This document shows positions 53,671-64,000 of a stretch of DNA of 64,000 bases, piece by piece. Made by a program: the position numbers and the translations under genes. Source of the stretch: Dolomedes plantarius (Eukaryota > Arthropoda > Arachnida > Araneae > Dolomedidae); contig OU015490.1 in NCBI GenBank assembly GCA_907164885.2, positions 205,744,481 through 205,808,480 of the forward strand. The letters are read 5' to 3'. Every line of letters begins with the position of its first letter. Positions within the stretch are counted from its first letter, which is position 1. Below the pieces are notes generated by a model. It was not told the DNA's origin and did no database searches. It saw only the letters and a list, made by a program, of their open reading frames with translations.

Positions 53671-54779
53671 TATTGACATTGCATAGTGGAAGTTTCGACT
53701 GTAGATTCTTCCTTTTTGAATGTATAAAGGAATATTTCCCTTTCATCTAAATTTAAAGGATTTTGTAATTTTATTCATTTTCATAACTAATATTCGTAAT
53801 GCTTTCCCTCCCCTGTCATTTCTGTAAGTTATTTACAACATAAATATATCATAAAATTATATAATTGATTATTTAATCTTTTTTCATAGCCAATATACGC
53901 AAAGATTTCAGATCCCTGTTGATTCGGTAAGTTCTTTCCAGCAAAAATATATCATAGAATTTTATAATTGAAAATTTAATCGATTTTCCTATCTGCACAT
54001 TCGTGAAGATTTCAGATCCCTGGCGTTTCGTTATTTCCTTAATAAATATATTATAAAGCTCTATTTTCATATCAAATATACGTATCTATTATCTATTTTC
54101 ATATCAAATGTACGTAAATATTTTCGATTCCTGCCGTTTGGGTAAGTTATTTCCAGCATCAATATGTCATAAAATTCTAAAATTGAATTGTATAATCTAT
54201 TTTCGTAGATAATGTACGTAAGGATTCCATACCCTTGCTGTTTCTGTAAGTTATTTCCAGTATAAATATATCCTTAAACTCTATATATGATTACTTAATA
54301 TATTTCCATAGCTAATATTCGTAATGATTTCAGTCCCCAGTCGTTTCAATGAGTTTTTTACAGCATATTTATATCATAAAATTTTATAATTGATAATTTA
54401 ATCGATTTTCGTAGCTAACATTCGGGAAGATTTCAGATGCCTGCCGTTTTGTTATTTCCAAAATAAATTGATTATAAAACTCTATAGTTGATTATTTAAA
54501 TTATTTTCATAGCTAATGTACGTAAAGATTTGGGGATCCCTGCCGTTTCGGTAAGTTATTTCGAGCTTAAATATGTCATAAAATTCTAAAATTGCATTAT
54601 TTAATCTATTTTCTTAGCTAATGTACGTAACGATTCCATACCTTGCCGTTTGTGTAAGTCATTTCCAGCATAAATATATCCTAAAATTCCAAAATTGGTT
54701 ATTTAATCTATTTTCATAACTAATATAAGTTAAAGTTTTAGAATCATGCCGTTTCGGTAGGCTATTTCTTGCATAAATC

Positions 54780-55257
54780 TATACTAATATATAAAGAGAG
54801 AGGGGATTTTGTACGTGGAGGGTAATCTTCAGAACCACTGTACCTATTTGAAAAATTCTTTCACTGTTTGAAAGGTACATTATTCCAGATGGACATAGGC
54901 TATATATTATGTATATCTAATCAGTAGAAATAAAGTTAGGGGCTTAATCCTAACAATCTCCATTGTTTCCGCTACTGTCTTCTACCGCTTTTTGTTCCGA
55001 AGATTTCAACGATCCTTATCGTGGTGCTGTCGCGGTGGGCTTCTGTTGACACTAGCGGTTCGAACCTAGCCGTTCTCCGGCACGCCTTTTACTTTTAAAA
55101 AATTTATTTTAATTATTAACTAACATAAAATTATTTTAATGTATTAGATATGTTATTATTAAGGTAAAAAAAGATTTACAATTTATTGGCTATCAACTGG
55201 AAATTTATTGGTATAATATTTTGTTCAACCCGGACAAAGTCGGGACGGGCTGCTAGT
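54780..55257 (+). mobile_element. Helentron-like element 4 in the satellite
   Basis: Begins tatactaatatataaagaga and ends with a hairpin (acccggacaaagtcgggac) and gggctgctagt, the usual Helentron 5' and 3' forms. The satellite runs up to it and resumes directly after it. At 55015-55080 a ctagcggttcgaacctagc block resembles a tRNA B box, so a tRNA-like piece may lie inside. No coding capacity. Confidence 0.8.
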
Positions 55258-55729
55258 GTATTATAAAGCTCTATAATTAATCTATTTTCATAGCTAATAT
55301 ACGAGAAAATTTCAGATCCCTGCCAATCCGATAAGTTTTTTTCCAACATAAATATGTAATAAAATTTCATAATTGGTAATTTAACAGATTTCCATAGCAA
55401 ATATACAAGAAAATTTTAAATCCCTGCCATTTCGGTAAATTATTTCCAGTATAAATATATTATAAAACTGTATAATCGATTATATAGTATATTTTCATAT
55501 CTAATATACTTAACATTTCGGATCTCTGTCGTTTCGCAAAGTTATTTCCAGCATAAATATATCATAGTATATATAACTGAATATTTAATATATAAGGGAA
55601 GATCAAACGAAAACGGAACAGTGGTTATAATTTCAATTATTTTTGTATGAATGGCATGAAAATTTCTGTAGAGGTAGAGTGAAAGGTAAGGAAGGCAACC
55701 CCTATTGCGGAAATGGACTTGCCCTAGGT

Positions 55730-58467
55730 TAGGCTTCGGCAACCTACTGAAACGGAAGAGCTAAAAGTTACAATTTACAAAATTTCCCAGTTTTTAAAGA
55801 GCCACTAAACATTTCGTTTCAATATTATAGTATTTGCTAATATATATTTGATTTTTGATTTAAAATAAATGGCTTTAAATACGGAATAATATTTATTCAT
55901 ATATAAACACAAATATAGATAGTTACATCAATGGGAGCATTGGCTTTGCCTGCCTTTTGAAATTTTGATTAAATCTGGCTTATAACTTGTTGTTTTAAGT
56001 TTCAAGCACGACTCTAGATTTTTATTTGTTAGCTGACTTCTAACTTTACTTTTTATTATATTCATGCAAGAGAACGCTTGATCGCACAATATGTCGTCCT
56101 GACAATCGTCAGCTCTCCATATGCCAACTTCTTCACCTTAGTGTAGCATTCTGGATGACTATTCCATGCGCCGAATGTGAGGGTCTAACCATGCGGAATT
56201 TCTTTTAGAGCTGTCCACTTGTGCTGCGCGATGTGCATGCATTTCTGGACTTCCAACTCTACCAACTTGCTCTTGAGTTCTGTTAACTTTCCACTCCATA
56301 AGTCTTTGGTTTTCAAATCTAGCAATTGCATTTGAAGCGATCCAGCATCAATTCCAAATGGCTCGATGTTGATCTCATTTGCATTTGTGTTGAGAGGATT
56401 TACTATGAACGCGAGAGTACTTTTGTTTGTTTTGAATTGCTCGAATCTCTCAGCGATTCCTTCCTTCATTTTTTTTAAAGCTATGCTGAAGTAATTCGTG
56501 TCAATAGTTGCATTGGTCTCATCGCGATATTGCTTCAGATTTTTAAAATGATGCAATTTACCTCTCTCCATGTCTTCAACAAAAAGAATTATTTTTTTTA
56601 GCAAACTACTTCTTCAAGCAAGGAGTAGGCTGGGTTGCCCTTTCCTTGCAGTTTTAGATTTAGTTCATTTAGTTTCATTGTGGTATTTACCATGAAGTTG
56701 AATTTTTCAGCCAATAGTCTTCTTCCAATTCGGGATGGTCAATGTTTTTTTCATTGAGGAATGTTTTTATTTCACTCAAGCACAAATCAAAACGTTGCAA
56801 TACGTTACCTCTGGAAAGCCATCGCACTTTATTGTGCAGAAGTAGGTCAGAAAACTGGCTATCTATTTCTTCAAGGAAATCTTTAAACTGGCGATGGTAG
56901 AATGTTTTTGCCAAAATGCTGCTAATAATCTTAATTGCCAAGTTCATGACCTCAACTATTTCGGCCGGAAATGTTTGGGCATAAAGCGCTTCATGATGAA
57001 TTATGCAGTGAAATGTTAGAATTTCGTAGTTTATTTTTTTCTGAAAAATTGATGTTACCTCTCTATGTATTCCTGTCATACTTCTGGCTCTATCAGTTGC
57101 TGTAGAAACGATTTTATTTATATCGATTCCATTCTCTTCCGGGCATTTTTACACAGCATTTGCTATATCTTCTCCACGAGTTTGCTTTGAGAGCAGTAGC
57201 AATCCTAGCAGTTCTTCTTTTAGACCTTGGGACGACATATACCTGACGAAAACGGTAACTTGTGCCGTGTCTTTTATGTCGCAAGACTCATCTATAGCAA
57301 GTGATAAGGCAGTAGCCGTTTGAATGTCTTCCACTTGCATATGTATTACATTTGAAGACATTTTAGCAGTTCTATCTTGTACTGTTTTAGCAGATAATGG
57401 CAAATCTTTGTTTTTTTCATGATTTCTGCTTTGTTTTTAAAATCACGATACAGTTCTTCAGATGCACTTATAAAGCAATCTTTGACGTACTCACCCTCTG
57501 TGAATGGTTTTCCTCTTTTTGCAATTTCTAATGATACTCCAAAGCTTTCCAGATATACAATTTTGGAAGATTGCGCCCAGTTACTTAGCATGGAATTGAC
57601 TGTTGTTTTTTTGTTGAGTTCTTGAACAGCTTTTTTTCGTGCGTCACCGGTTGGATATTTACCAGCAAACTGGGTATGTTTTGTGAAGTGTTTCTCTAAA
57701 TTTGACTTTTTATTTTGAGTTTTTCGTGGCAAATAAGAGAAGTCGGAAGGCCATCTGTGTTAGATATGAATGCAAACGACTCAGTCCAATCCTGATTGAA
57801 TTCTCGATTTCCTTCTTGAGTTCTTCTCTTTTTTTTACCAGATGCCATGCTGGTGGCGGAGCTGAAAAAATTATTTTTAAAATTTTACTTAGCTATCTAA
57901 AACGGCAAACGATTTATTTACCATTAGTACTTTGTTAACACGATCCTCAGATATGTAATCCAATTCTGTTACTGATTTTATTATTTTATACGCGTACATA
58001 CCTTTGGGAAGATAATTCGCTTCTAAATCGTATTCTTCTTGAAACAACAAACGAATAGACACGCAAAAACCGCAAGTGATTAAATGAACACACATGCAAA
58101 GTAACGTCGACCGCGCTATCCGAGGATGACTGACTGACAACACGTCTAGTCTAGGCGTGTTGTCTAGACTCTAGACGGTGGCTGTTTGGGTGAGACGGAA
58201 ATGGAATGCTATTGGCTGAAAGATAAACATGGTACGGAGTCTCATCTCTAAGAACAAAACATCTGTTCAAATTTATCTCAATACGGTCATGTTAATCGGA
58301 GCGATTTGTAATTAAAGATTTTGAAAATAGAACCTATTGAGAAATTAGGCACTTAAAAATATATTTTCTTATTTTTTAAGGGTTTTGATGGTAAATTATT
58401 AATTTTTTCGTATGGAACTGGATCGCCATAACTTTATATCAAAAGAGCCGTAGGTTGCCGACCCCTG
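55730..58467 (-). mobile_element. hAT element with intact 8-bp target duplication
   Basis: The ends are taggcttcggcaacctac and (other strand) caggggtcggcaacctac. The perfect 8-bp duplication ccctaggt lies at 55722-55729 and 58468-58475. At 2738 bp it has the size of an autonomous hAT, with one broken minus-strand transposase gene inside. It sits within the mariner relic. Confidence 0.95.
55925..57848 (-). pseudogene. Broken hAT transposase, GTF2IRD2/ZBED-like
   Basis: The minus strand from MASGKKKRRTQEG (57848) reads NREFNQDWTESFAFI and CHEKL, a BED-type zinc-finger start, then SNLEKHFTKHTQF and [33 protein letters not shown] holds the first catalytic Asp, STATDRARSMTG the second, then HCIIHHEALYAQTFP and HNKVRWLSRGNVLQRF. 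The C-terminal dimerisation part reads CDQAFSCMNIIKSKVRSQL. All parts are in family order. Breaks: a shift near 57730; an in-frame TAA near 57148; shifts near 56695, 56600 and 56080; a stop near 56185. The protein would have catalysed cut-and-paste transposition in the nucleus; this copy cannot. The family name is from recognition. Confidence 0.85.
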
Positions 58468-58679
58468 CCCTAGGTAATCACCCAGAAGCACGCGATATGC
58501 TCTGACGGTTGGCTAACAGTATCGTCCGGCAAAAGTTTGTCTTTGCAACATCTTCTGAGATATCAAACTGGGGACAATTTTCTAGACAGAATTCTGCCAG
58601 TTGATTAATCTTGATACCATCGCTTCTAACCAGAAAGCAAACGACAAAGTCAATAGTGTAAACATCTGAGCTCCCACCA

Positions 58680-59076
58680 CCAAAGAAGTCCAAGATGGTG
58701 GAGAGTTGTGAAAAAGTCATGCTGACGTGTTTGTTCGATCAGGAAAGACCCTTCTCCTTGAGTTCCTGGAGTGGTTTTGCTGCGTGACAACGCATCGCCA
58801 CATATGGCCGCTCTTACACAGACCACGTTGGCGAAGTTTCGGTGGATAATGTTGCAATATCCATCACATAGACCGGATCTATCGTACTGTGAATCTCACA
58901 TTTTTGGTCCGATGGAAATTGCATTGTAAGGTCGCCGTTTTTACTCGGACAGCGAAATCATGGACAATGTTCGTAACTGGTTCGGATCTGAGCCAGAGGA
59001 CTTCTTTCAGCAGGGTATTCACCTCTTGGTGAAGTAGTGGGACAAGTGCTTGTGTAGCATTGAAGATTACGTGTGA
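58680..59076 (+). pseudogene. Mariner transposase C-terminal relic
   Basis: The plus strand reads KVMLTCLFDQ, then LLLEFLEW (shifted frame), then DNASPHMAALTQTTLAKFRW, PDLSYCESHIFGPMEIAL, a stop, GRRFYSDSEI, DNVRNWFGSEPEDFFQQGIH, LLVK, a stop, and CLCSIEDYV. The second catalytic Asp is in DNASPH. The third position, normally Asp in a C-D-x-H context, reads Glu (CESH). The N-terminal DNA-binding half is not recognisable. Two in-frame stops and at least one frameshift are present. Confidence 0.8.
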
Positions 59077-59255
59077 AATAAGCTATGTCATTTTATTCTA
59101 TGGCTCTTGTTCCGTTTTCATATGATCCACCCTGACATTTTAATAATTAACAAATATAAAGGTTTAAGACCCTTGCCATTTCTGTAAGTTATTTCCAGTA
59201 TAAATATATCCTAAAGTTGTATGATTGATTAGTTATTCTATTTTCATAGCTAATA

Positions 59256-60663
59256 AACTCCATTAGAAAAAAGTCGCCGCGCCGAGAAGGATATGTAAAA
59301 TTTCAACAAAAGTTGGTGGTAAAGTGAAGAACATGCACGGAAAAAAACGATTAAAATTTCAGAACAATTAAATGGTTCATTTCAGAGTTTGATTACAAAA
59401 TGAGGAAGTCATTAAGGCATTGGTCCACCTTTGGCCTGGATGCAAGCTGTCATCCGGCGTGGCACAGACTCATAAAGTACCCGGATGGTGTTCTGCGGGA
59501 TTTCGTGCCAAATTGTCTCTAATTGTCGGTTCTAAATTGACAGCATTCCGGGATAGTTTTGACCTCTTTCCCATCACGTTCCAAATATGCTGTATGGGGG
59601 GAAGGGAGATTTGACGACCTAGGTAGCCAAGGAAGTGAACGACAAGCTTAAAGACAATTCATAAAACCAAGTGCCGAATGCAGGTGAGCATTATCTTGTT
59701 GAAAAGTAAGTCTGGGGTAGATCAAGAAAAGGAGCAACAAAACGGGTCGCAGAATGTCATCTACGTACCGCTGTGCTGTAAGTGTGTCACTAAGAACTAC
59801 CAAAGGGGTCCTGTTATCTGAAGGAAAGGGAGCCTCAAACCATAACCCCCTGTTGTGCGCCTATGTAGAGTGCGATAGTAAGGCAAGGATCCCCACGCTG
59901 CCTTGGACATCTCCAAACACATCTTTGGTGGTCGTCAGGACACAGTTGAATTCAGGACTCGTCGCTAAAGACTGTACGTCCCCAGTCAGTGCAGTTCCAA
60001 ACTGATATAGTCAAGCACCACTGTAATCGGATTTGACAGTGTACAGGTGAGGGGTCAGCGGGAGAGTAAATTCCGCTCTCTCAGTCTTCTGTCAATAGTT
60101 ATGTTGGACACTTGTGTGCGGGTCAGACGTCGAATGGTTGATAAGGAATCTGGTGTTGTGACAGTTCATTTGACAATGATTATGGCTTCCCTTCTGTTGT
60201 GGTCCTAGGTCGATCGCTGCCATCCTGACGCTGCTCAAATCTGCCGTTGTTGAGCCACTCTTTTCAGCATCGTCTAATCGATGTATTACTTCAACCCAGA
60301 TGTCGAGCGATTCTTCGATTTGCCTAAACAGCTTCTTTCAATCCAATAACACGAGCTCTTTCAAACTCTGAATTATGCTCGTAATGAGCACGAAACCTTC
60401 GTCGAGGTATTGTTACAGTCGGCGTAAGATAACCGCAGTCGAAATACAATAGAAATTTTGAACGTATGATCGAGAATCGCTTCTAATATATACCTGATGT
60501 ACGCGCGGTATGTCTGAGGTCTGATGTGCTGGAGCTCCCGCTATTCACTCATTGGATACTAAATTTTAATCATTTGCATGTTCAGTCGAAACATTTTTAC
60601 ATACGAAATTTCATTGTATGCGAAAAACTTCTTTTTGGTGCGTTTTTTTTTTATTATAGAGGG
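59256..60663 (-). mobile_element. Tc1-like relic in the satellite
   Basis: Satellite runs to gctaata (59255) and resumes at tattcgtaaag (60664). The 1408-bp insert between TA copies (59254-59255 and 60664-60665) has poorly preserved outer inverted ends and a better inner match (catgca-gattaaaattt at 59332-59360 against 60561-60580). Confidence 0.75.
59420..60420 (-). pseudogene. Tc1-like transposase pseudogene
   Basis: The minus strand reads TRRRFRAHYEHNSEFERARV, IGLKEAV, a stop, ANRRIARHLG and KEWLNNGRFEQRQDGSDRP, the paired helix-turn-helix region. TVFSDES follows, holding the first catalytic Asp. Pieces with DDH, VWR and QQGVMV are next, then LTAQRYVDDILRPVL, FQQDNAHLHS with the second Asp, and NTIRVLYESVPRRMTACIQA at the C-terminus. 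Many stops and shifts separate these blocks. Order and spacing fit a ~340-residue Tc1 transposase. It is non-functional and looks older than the hAT nearby. Confidence 0.85.
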
Positions 60664-60740
60664 TATTCGTAAAGATTTCAGAATTGTACCGTTTATGTAA
60701 GTCGTTTGTAGTATAAATATACCATAATACTTCACATAGA

Positions 60741-61340
60741 CAAATAGTCTGCCTCGTGCTAGAACTGAATTAAAAGTTGTAGTCTTCTTTTGTGGTAAAA
60801 TCGTCTCATACAATCAGCCCAAGTTCTAAGGAAACTATTTCATAACGCAAGCACCACAAGTTGAAAAGAAACTCATCACTCATTCCTTTAATATTATTTA
60901 AATAGTTAACTCTATATTTAATCATGGAATTTCTGAAAACTTTTATTCCTTCAAGATTAAACAATCCAGTTTCTTAAAAAAATATTAATTCATACTAAAT
61001 ATTAACTATCAGGAGAGTTTTACTTTAGAAATTCAGACATTCTGGTTAAAAGTACATGTGAAGAATTCTAATACTAGTCGTATTCAATGAAGGATTTACA
61101 ATGAAAGAGGACGTCTCGTTGAAACATTTTCGTAAAAGTTTCCTATTTTTCTAAGGATGATATGAATTTCGAAATCAACATAGGATTCTGTATTCACGTA
61201 TAAAGATATTACAGGCAGTTTTACAGCGAGTACTGCAAGTTAAGCAGGTTTTACGCATGCGCCAATCATACTCGTCAAGAAGAGTTGGTCGATTTTTAGC
61301 ACTACGGTAATTTTCCGCAACACGTCGTTAAAATATAATG
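60741..61340. other. Unassigned DNA
   Basis: No gene or element end recognised. Confidence 0.4.
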
Positions 61341-61348
61341 TTTTACGG

Positions 61349-61848
61349 CAGTGATTCTCAACCATTTTATGCCTATCACCTCTTATTCGGATGACCTTAA
61401 CCCCTTCCTTCTCTCTGTCGTCAAAATTTCGGGGCGAGGTTTCGACCTCTATTTCTCGTGTCCGTTATATTTCCGGGCTGGAGTGTTCAAAAGTAACACA
61501 CCAAAAATATTAAAAATAATCCATTTCATTAAAAATATTTTATTTCTTATTTTACATACCAGATGTCAGCACAAGATTATTTATAATGTAAGTGGGGATG
61601 GTTTTTTTTTTAAAACTAGATGTGGCAGATCAAGAAATAAATGAAAACCTCTGGAAAAAATAGGTACTTTTTTACTGTTTTCTTGAAAATTATGCAATCG
61701 TTAAGGCGTTAAGACCAGCCCCCTCCAGGTGTAACACAGTAACACTACTAAAATACATTTTACGCATAGTTTTTGCTCTCCCCACACACCCCTAAATATC
61801 ACTAACCCTTTTTCTTTAGGGCGCACTTTCCCTGGTTGAGAATCCCTG
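61349..61848. mobile_element. hAT-type MITE
   Basis: The left end cagtgattctcaacc and (other strand) cagggattctcaacc are typical hAT ends. The flanks ttttacgg and gtttattg agree at 5 of 8 bases, so the target duplication is doubtful. The 500-bp interior codes nothing recognisable. Confidence 0.6.
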
Positions 61849-62129
61849 GTTTATTGTACATTGAGATCAGACAGACAGGCATCTTGTATTTAACACAGCC
61901 ATGAAAATTTATTTGAAAATATATAAATTGAAGCAATGTATAAAGTGGGCATGATGCTTTGACACTAGTGATATCATATATATTTCCAGCTCTTTGCATA
62001 CCGAGACAAAATGAATTTATAACTTTCAAGAAACTTGTGGGAAACACTAAACAGGAGACGCAGGAACTTTAAATCTCCTCTAAAGATAAAAAGTTGTCAA
62101 CTCGTTTCGTACTAGTTAACAGTTCGTCC

Positions 62130-63500
62130 TCAGACCGGCTCAAAAATACTTGGTAAGCATTTGTGAGATGTCCGTAGGAACAATCACATCTAACGCTTCT
62201 CGAACTGATGAACTAATAAAAAATTCATCATCAGGCTGATTCGCGATTACTATGTGTTCGTTTGTGATCTATCCATAGTGACAATCACTCCTGACTCTCC
62301 TCGGCCTTATCAAGTAGACAAAAATACACCATCAGGCCGATTCACAATGACATTGTGTTCGTTTGTGATCTATCCATACAGGCAACACCTAACTTTCCTC
62401 GTCCTGGTGAATTTGTTGAAAGTTCATTATCAGACAGTCTAATCACCTGAGTATGGCGATATAATGGTCATAATAACTATGTTCATCGCCATAGTCAGGC
62501 GGTGAACATAGTCATTGACTATGTCTTCATTCACAATGACTATGTCTTCATTAGTGACCTGTCCATAGTGACAAACACACCTAACTCTCCGGCATTACCA
62601 AGTAGTTAAATTTCAGCATCAGGACGATTCACAATTACTGCGTGTTCATTGGTGATCTATCCATATTGGCGATCACTCCTAGGTCTTTTAAAATAATTAA
62701 CAGTTTATCATAAGATCGATTCATAATTACTATGTCATCGTTTGTGAACAGCCTATAGTGACAGTCTCACACGATGATCCAAGACCGGATGCGGACCTAT
62801 CCATTAGTTCAAAACTAGTTTCCCCCCTTTTATATTTATTGTGACACCCTTTTAGAAGCTGTACATTGTTGATCAAATGACTTGCTCCAACTTATTTTTT
62901 CCCTCCATTTATTACGAGTATTTCTTCGGGTTTGTTTTGTTCTGTTCTTTTCTTTGTTTGTCCCATTATCTATTCTCTTTCCTGTATTCGTTTTTACTTT
63001 CCAGCGCTGATATTTTGAGTGCATTGCTAAATTATCCTACTACGGAGGGCTCGCCCCATAAATTGTAGTTCTCACCATTCATGTTAAAGGACTCGAGGTT
63101 CAAATGACTTAAATTGTCTTAATAGCAAGATAAGGGAATTTTAGTAAAACGAAGATTTTCTGTAGATAGTTCTGCGCATATGTCACAGTTATTAGGTTTG
63201 TACATGTTTTAACTTTGTTACAAAATAAGGAACAATTAAGGATCTTCCACGGTCTGATTAAGTCCAGTCTCTTTTAGACACCTAACGCTTATAATCCTGT
63301 TAGACTAGTTAAAATTTCATCATCAGGCCGATTCACAATCACTATGTGTTATTTGTGATCTATCCATAGTGAAGATCAATCCTAACGCTTTTTGATTAAC
63401 TAATCTGAAGTTCATCACCAGGGCGATTCACACTTACTAAGTCTGTATTTGTAATCTTCCCACGGTGACAATAACAACGAACGTTCTCTTATCTCACCTA
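62130..63500 (+). repeat. Second satellite, ~100-bp unit, interrupted
   Basis: The unit contains catcaggccgattcacaat, actatgtgttcgtttgtga, tctatccatagtgacaatca and cctaactctcc. catcagg-like starts at 62227, 62330, 62427, 62617 and 62706, then 63320 and 63416, give periods of 89-103 bases with one rearranged stretch at 62460-62560 (several gactatgtcttcat copies). 62790-63260 is unrelated DNA. Confidence 0.85.
62791..63259. other. Unrelated segment inside the second satellite
   Basis: Pyrimidine-rich 62890-63000, otherwise unremarkable. No element ends found, so insertion is not shown. Confidence 0.35.
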
Positions 63501-64000
63501 ACGTGAGCTAAGTTAACCTTCAGCGGAAGCGCCAAAATTTGGAACACCAGCAGGCGCGCGTAGCATAAAAGTGCACCGTCTCTTCCAACCTTGATTATTC
63601 CTTTTGTAATAAATTTTTTTTTTCAGATTGAAAATAATAATTCTGCGTTTTATGACAAGATATAAAATATTGATAATATTGAGATATATTTATAATTAAT
63701 GGGCAAAGAAGGCAAATACAATCGTCTTATTTCAAAACTGTTCGGTTAATTGGATCTAAGGACAATTTCCGAATGGATTTCTATTATGTCCGAAAACCTA
63801 AAAACCAATAACATTGTCCATCTTCGTGATATGCGGGATACTGTGTAGTAGCTGCACATTTGATCAACTACATCAACTCTGGCTTTTGTCGTACTGTAAT
63901 CCAGTATAATCGCTGGTTTACCACGATTAAATCACGACTACCAATGAATAGAAAGAATTACAAGGGTCAGAAGACCAGACCTGAATCGGAAAGGGTGAAG
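63501..64000. other. Unassigned DNA at the window end
   Basis: No gene or repeat recognised. A short G+C-richer patch lies at 63520-63590. Confidence 0.4.

Larger units (their letters stand above)
55595..59133 (+). mobile_element. Mariner-like relic, itself holding a hAT element
   Basis: The ends agggaagatcaaacg-aaaacggaaca and (other strand) agggtggatcatatg-aaaacggaaca agree at 22 of 26 positions. TA precedes the left end; the right flank is GA, probably a mutated TA. Taking out the hAT insertion leaves about 0.8 kb, shorter than a full mariner, so an internal part was lost. Confidence 0.75.
53760..60740 (+). repeat. ~103-bp satellite array, interrupted
   Basis: The unit is close to ttcatagctaatatacgtaa, agatttcagatccctgccgt, ttcggtaagttatttccagc, ataaatatatcataaaattc, tataattgattatttaatct. 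Unit starts near 53782, 53885, 53988, 54100, 54204, 54307, 54410, 54508, 54613 and 54715 give a period of about 103 (one unit shortened to ~80). It resumes at 55258-55594, 59134-59255 and 60664-60740 after inserted elements. Confidence 0.9.

Noticed and set aside
58478..58720. 80-codon minus-strand frame in the mariner relic
   Set aside because: It lies opposite plus-strand mariner remnants and has no recognisable domain, so it is probably a shadow.

Overview
This is eukaryotic, strongly A+T-rich, repeat-dominated nuclear DNA. There is no operon structure, no bacterial-type gene density, no CRISPR array and no rRNA. The recognisable coding relics are all transposon-derived: a TSO1-like CXC-domain protein of a kind I associate with spider genomes, a GTF2IRD2-like hAT transposase, mariner, Tc1-like and Tigger transposases, two DUF4817-type relics, and the RNase H tail of a non-LTR retrotransposon. 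With tRNA-derived SINEs, Helentron-like ends and (TA)n tracts up to about 500 bp, this points to an arthropod, most likely an arachnid such as a spider. That is an inference from element families, not a proven assignment. I found no host gene that I can name.

Layout. 1-4025: mostly featureless A+T-rich DNA with one SINE-like remnant. 4026-8183: a complete 4.16-kb DNA element with ~590-bp terminal inverted repeats, a TA target duplication and one broken minus-strand gene for a CXC-type cysteine-rich protein; this is the best candidate for something undescribed. 8186-14738: unique DNA, a DUF4817-type element end, a Tigger derivative and (TA)n. 14739-15283: a palindromic derivative of a DUF4817/mariner-like element. 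17.5-24.4 kb: small MITEs, a triplicated 247-bp repeat, a Helentron inserted in one of two tandem copies, an ATCGAT-rich hAT MITE, and a SINE split by a retroposon. 24.5-25.2 kb: a speculative two-exon secreted-protein candidate. 28.3-31.6 kb: a higher-order tandem duplication of type (AAB)x2. 32.4-32.9 kb: an internally deleted DUF4817-type relic. 33.5-45.4 kb: long (TA)n tracts, a 560-bp tandem family, a decayed transposon C-terminal module, and an RNase H relic. 45.4-51.1 kb: a dispersed repeat next to (TA)n, two Helentrons and an inverted MITE dimer. 52.0-53.7 kb: an inverted-repeat element beside a ~500-bp tandem duplication. 53.76-60.74 kb: a ~103-bp satellite broken by a Helentron, by a mariner relic that itself holds a complete hAT, and by a Tc1-like relic. 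61.3-64 kb: a hAT MITE and a second ~100-bp satellite.

Nothing here behaves as an operon or pathway. The interest lies in the insertion history, which target duplications and paralogous empty sites allow one to order, and in the CXC element with its unclassified gene. Every transposase gene seen is broken, so these copies are relics that could move only with enzyme supplied from elsewhere.
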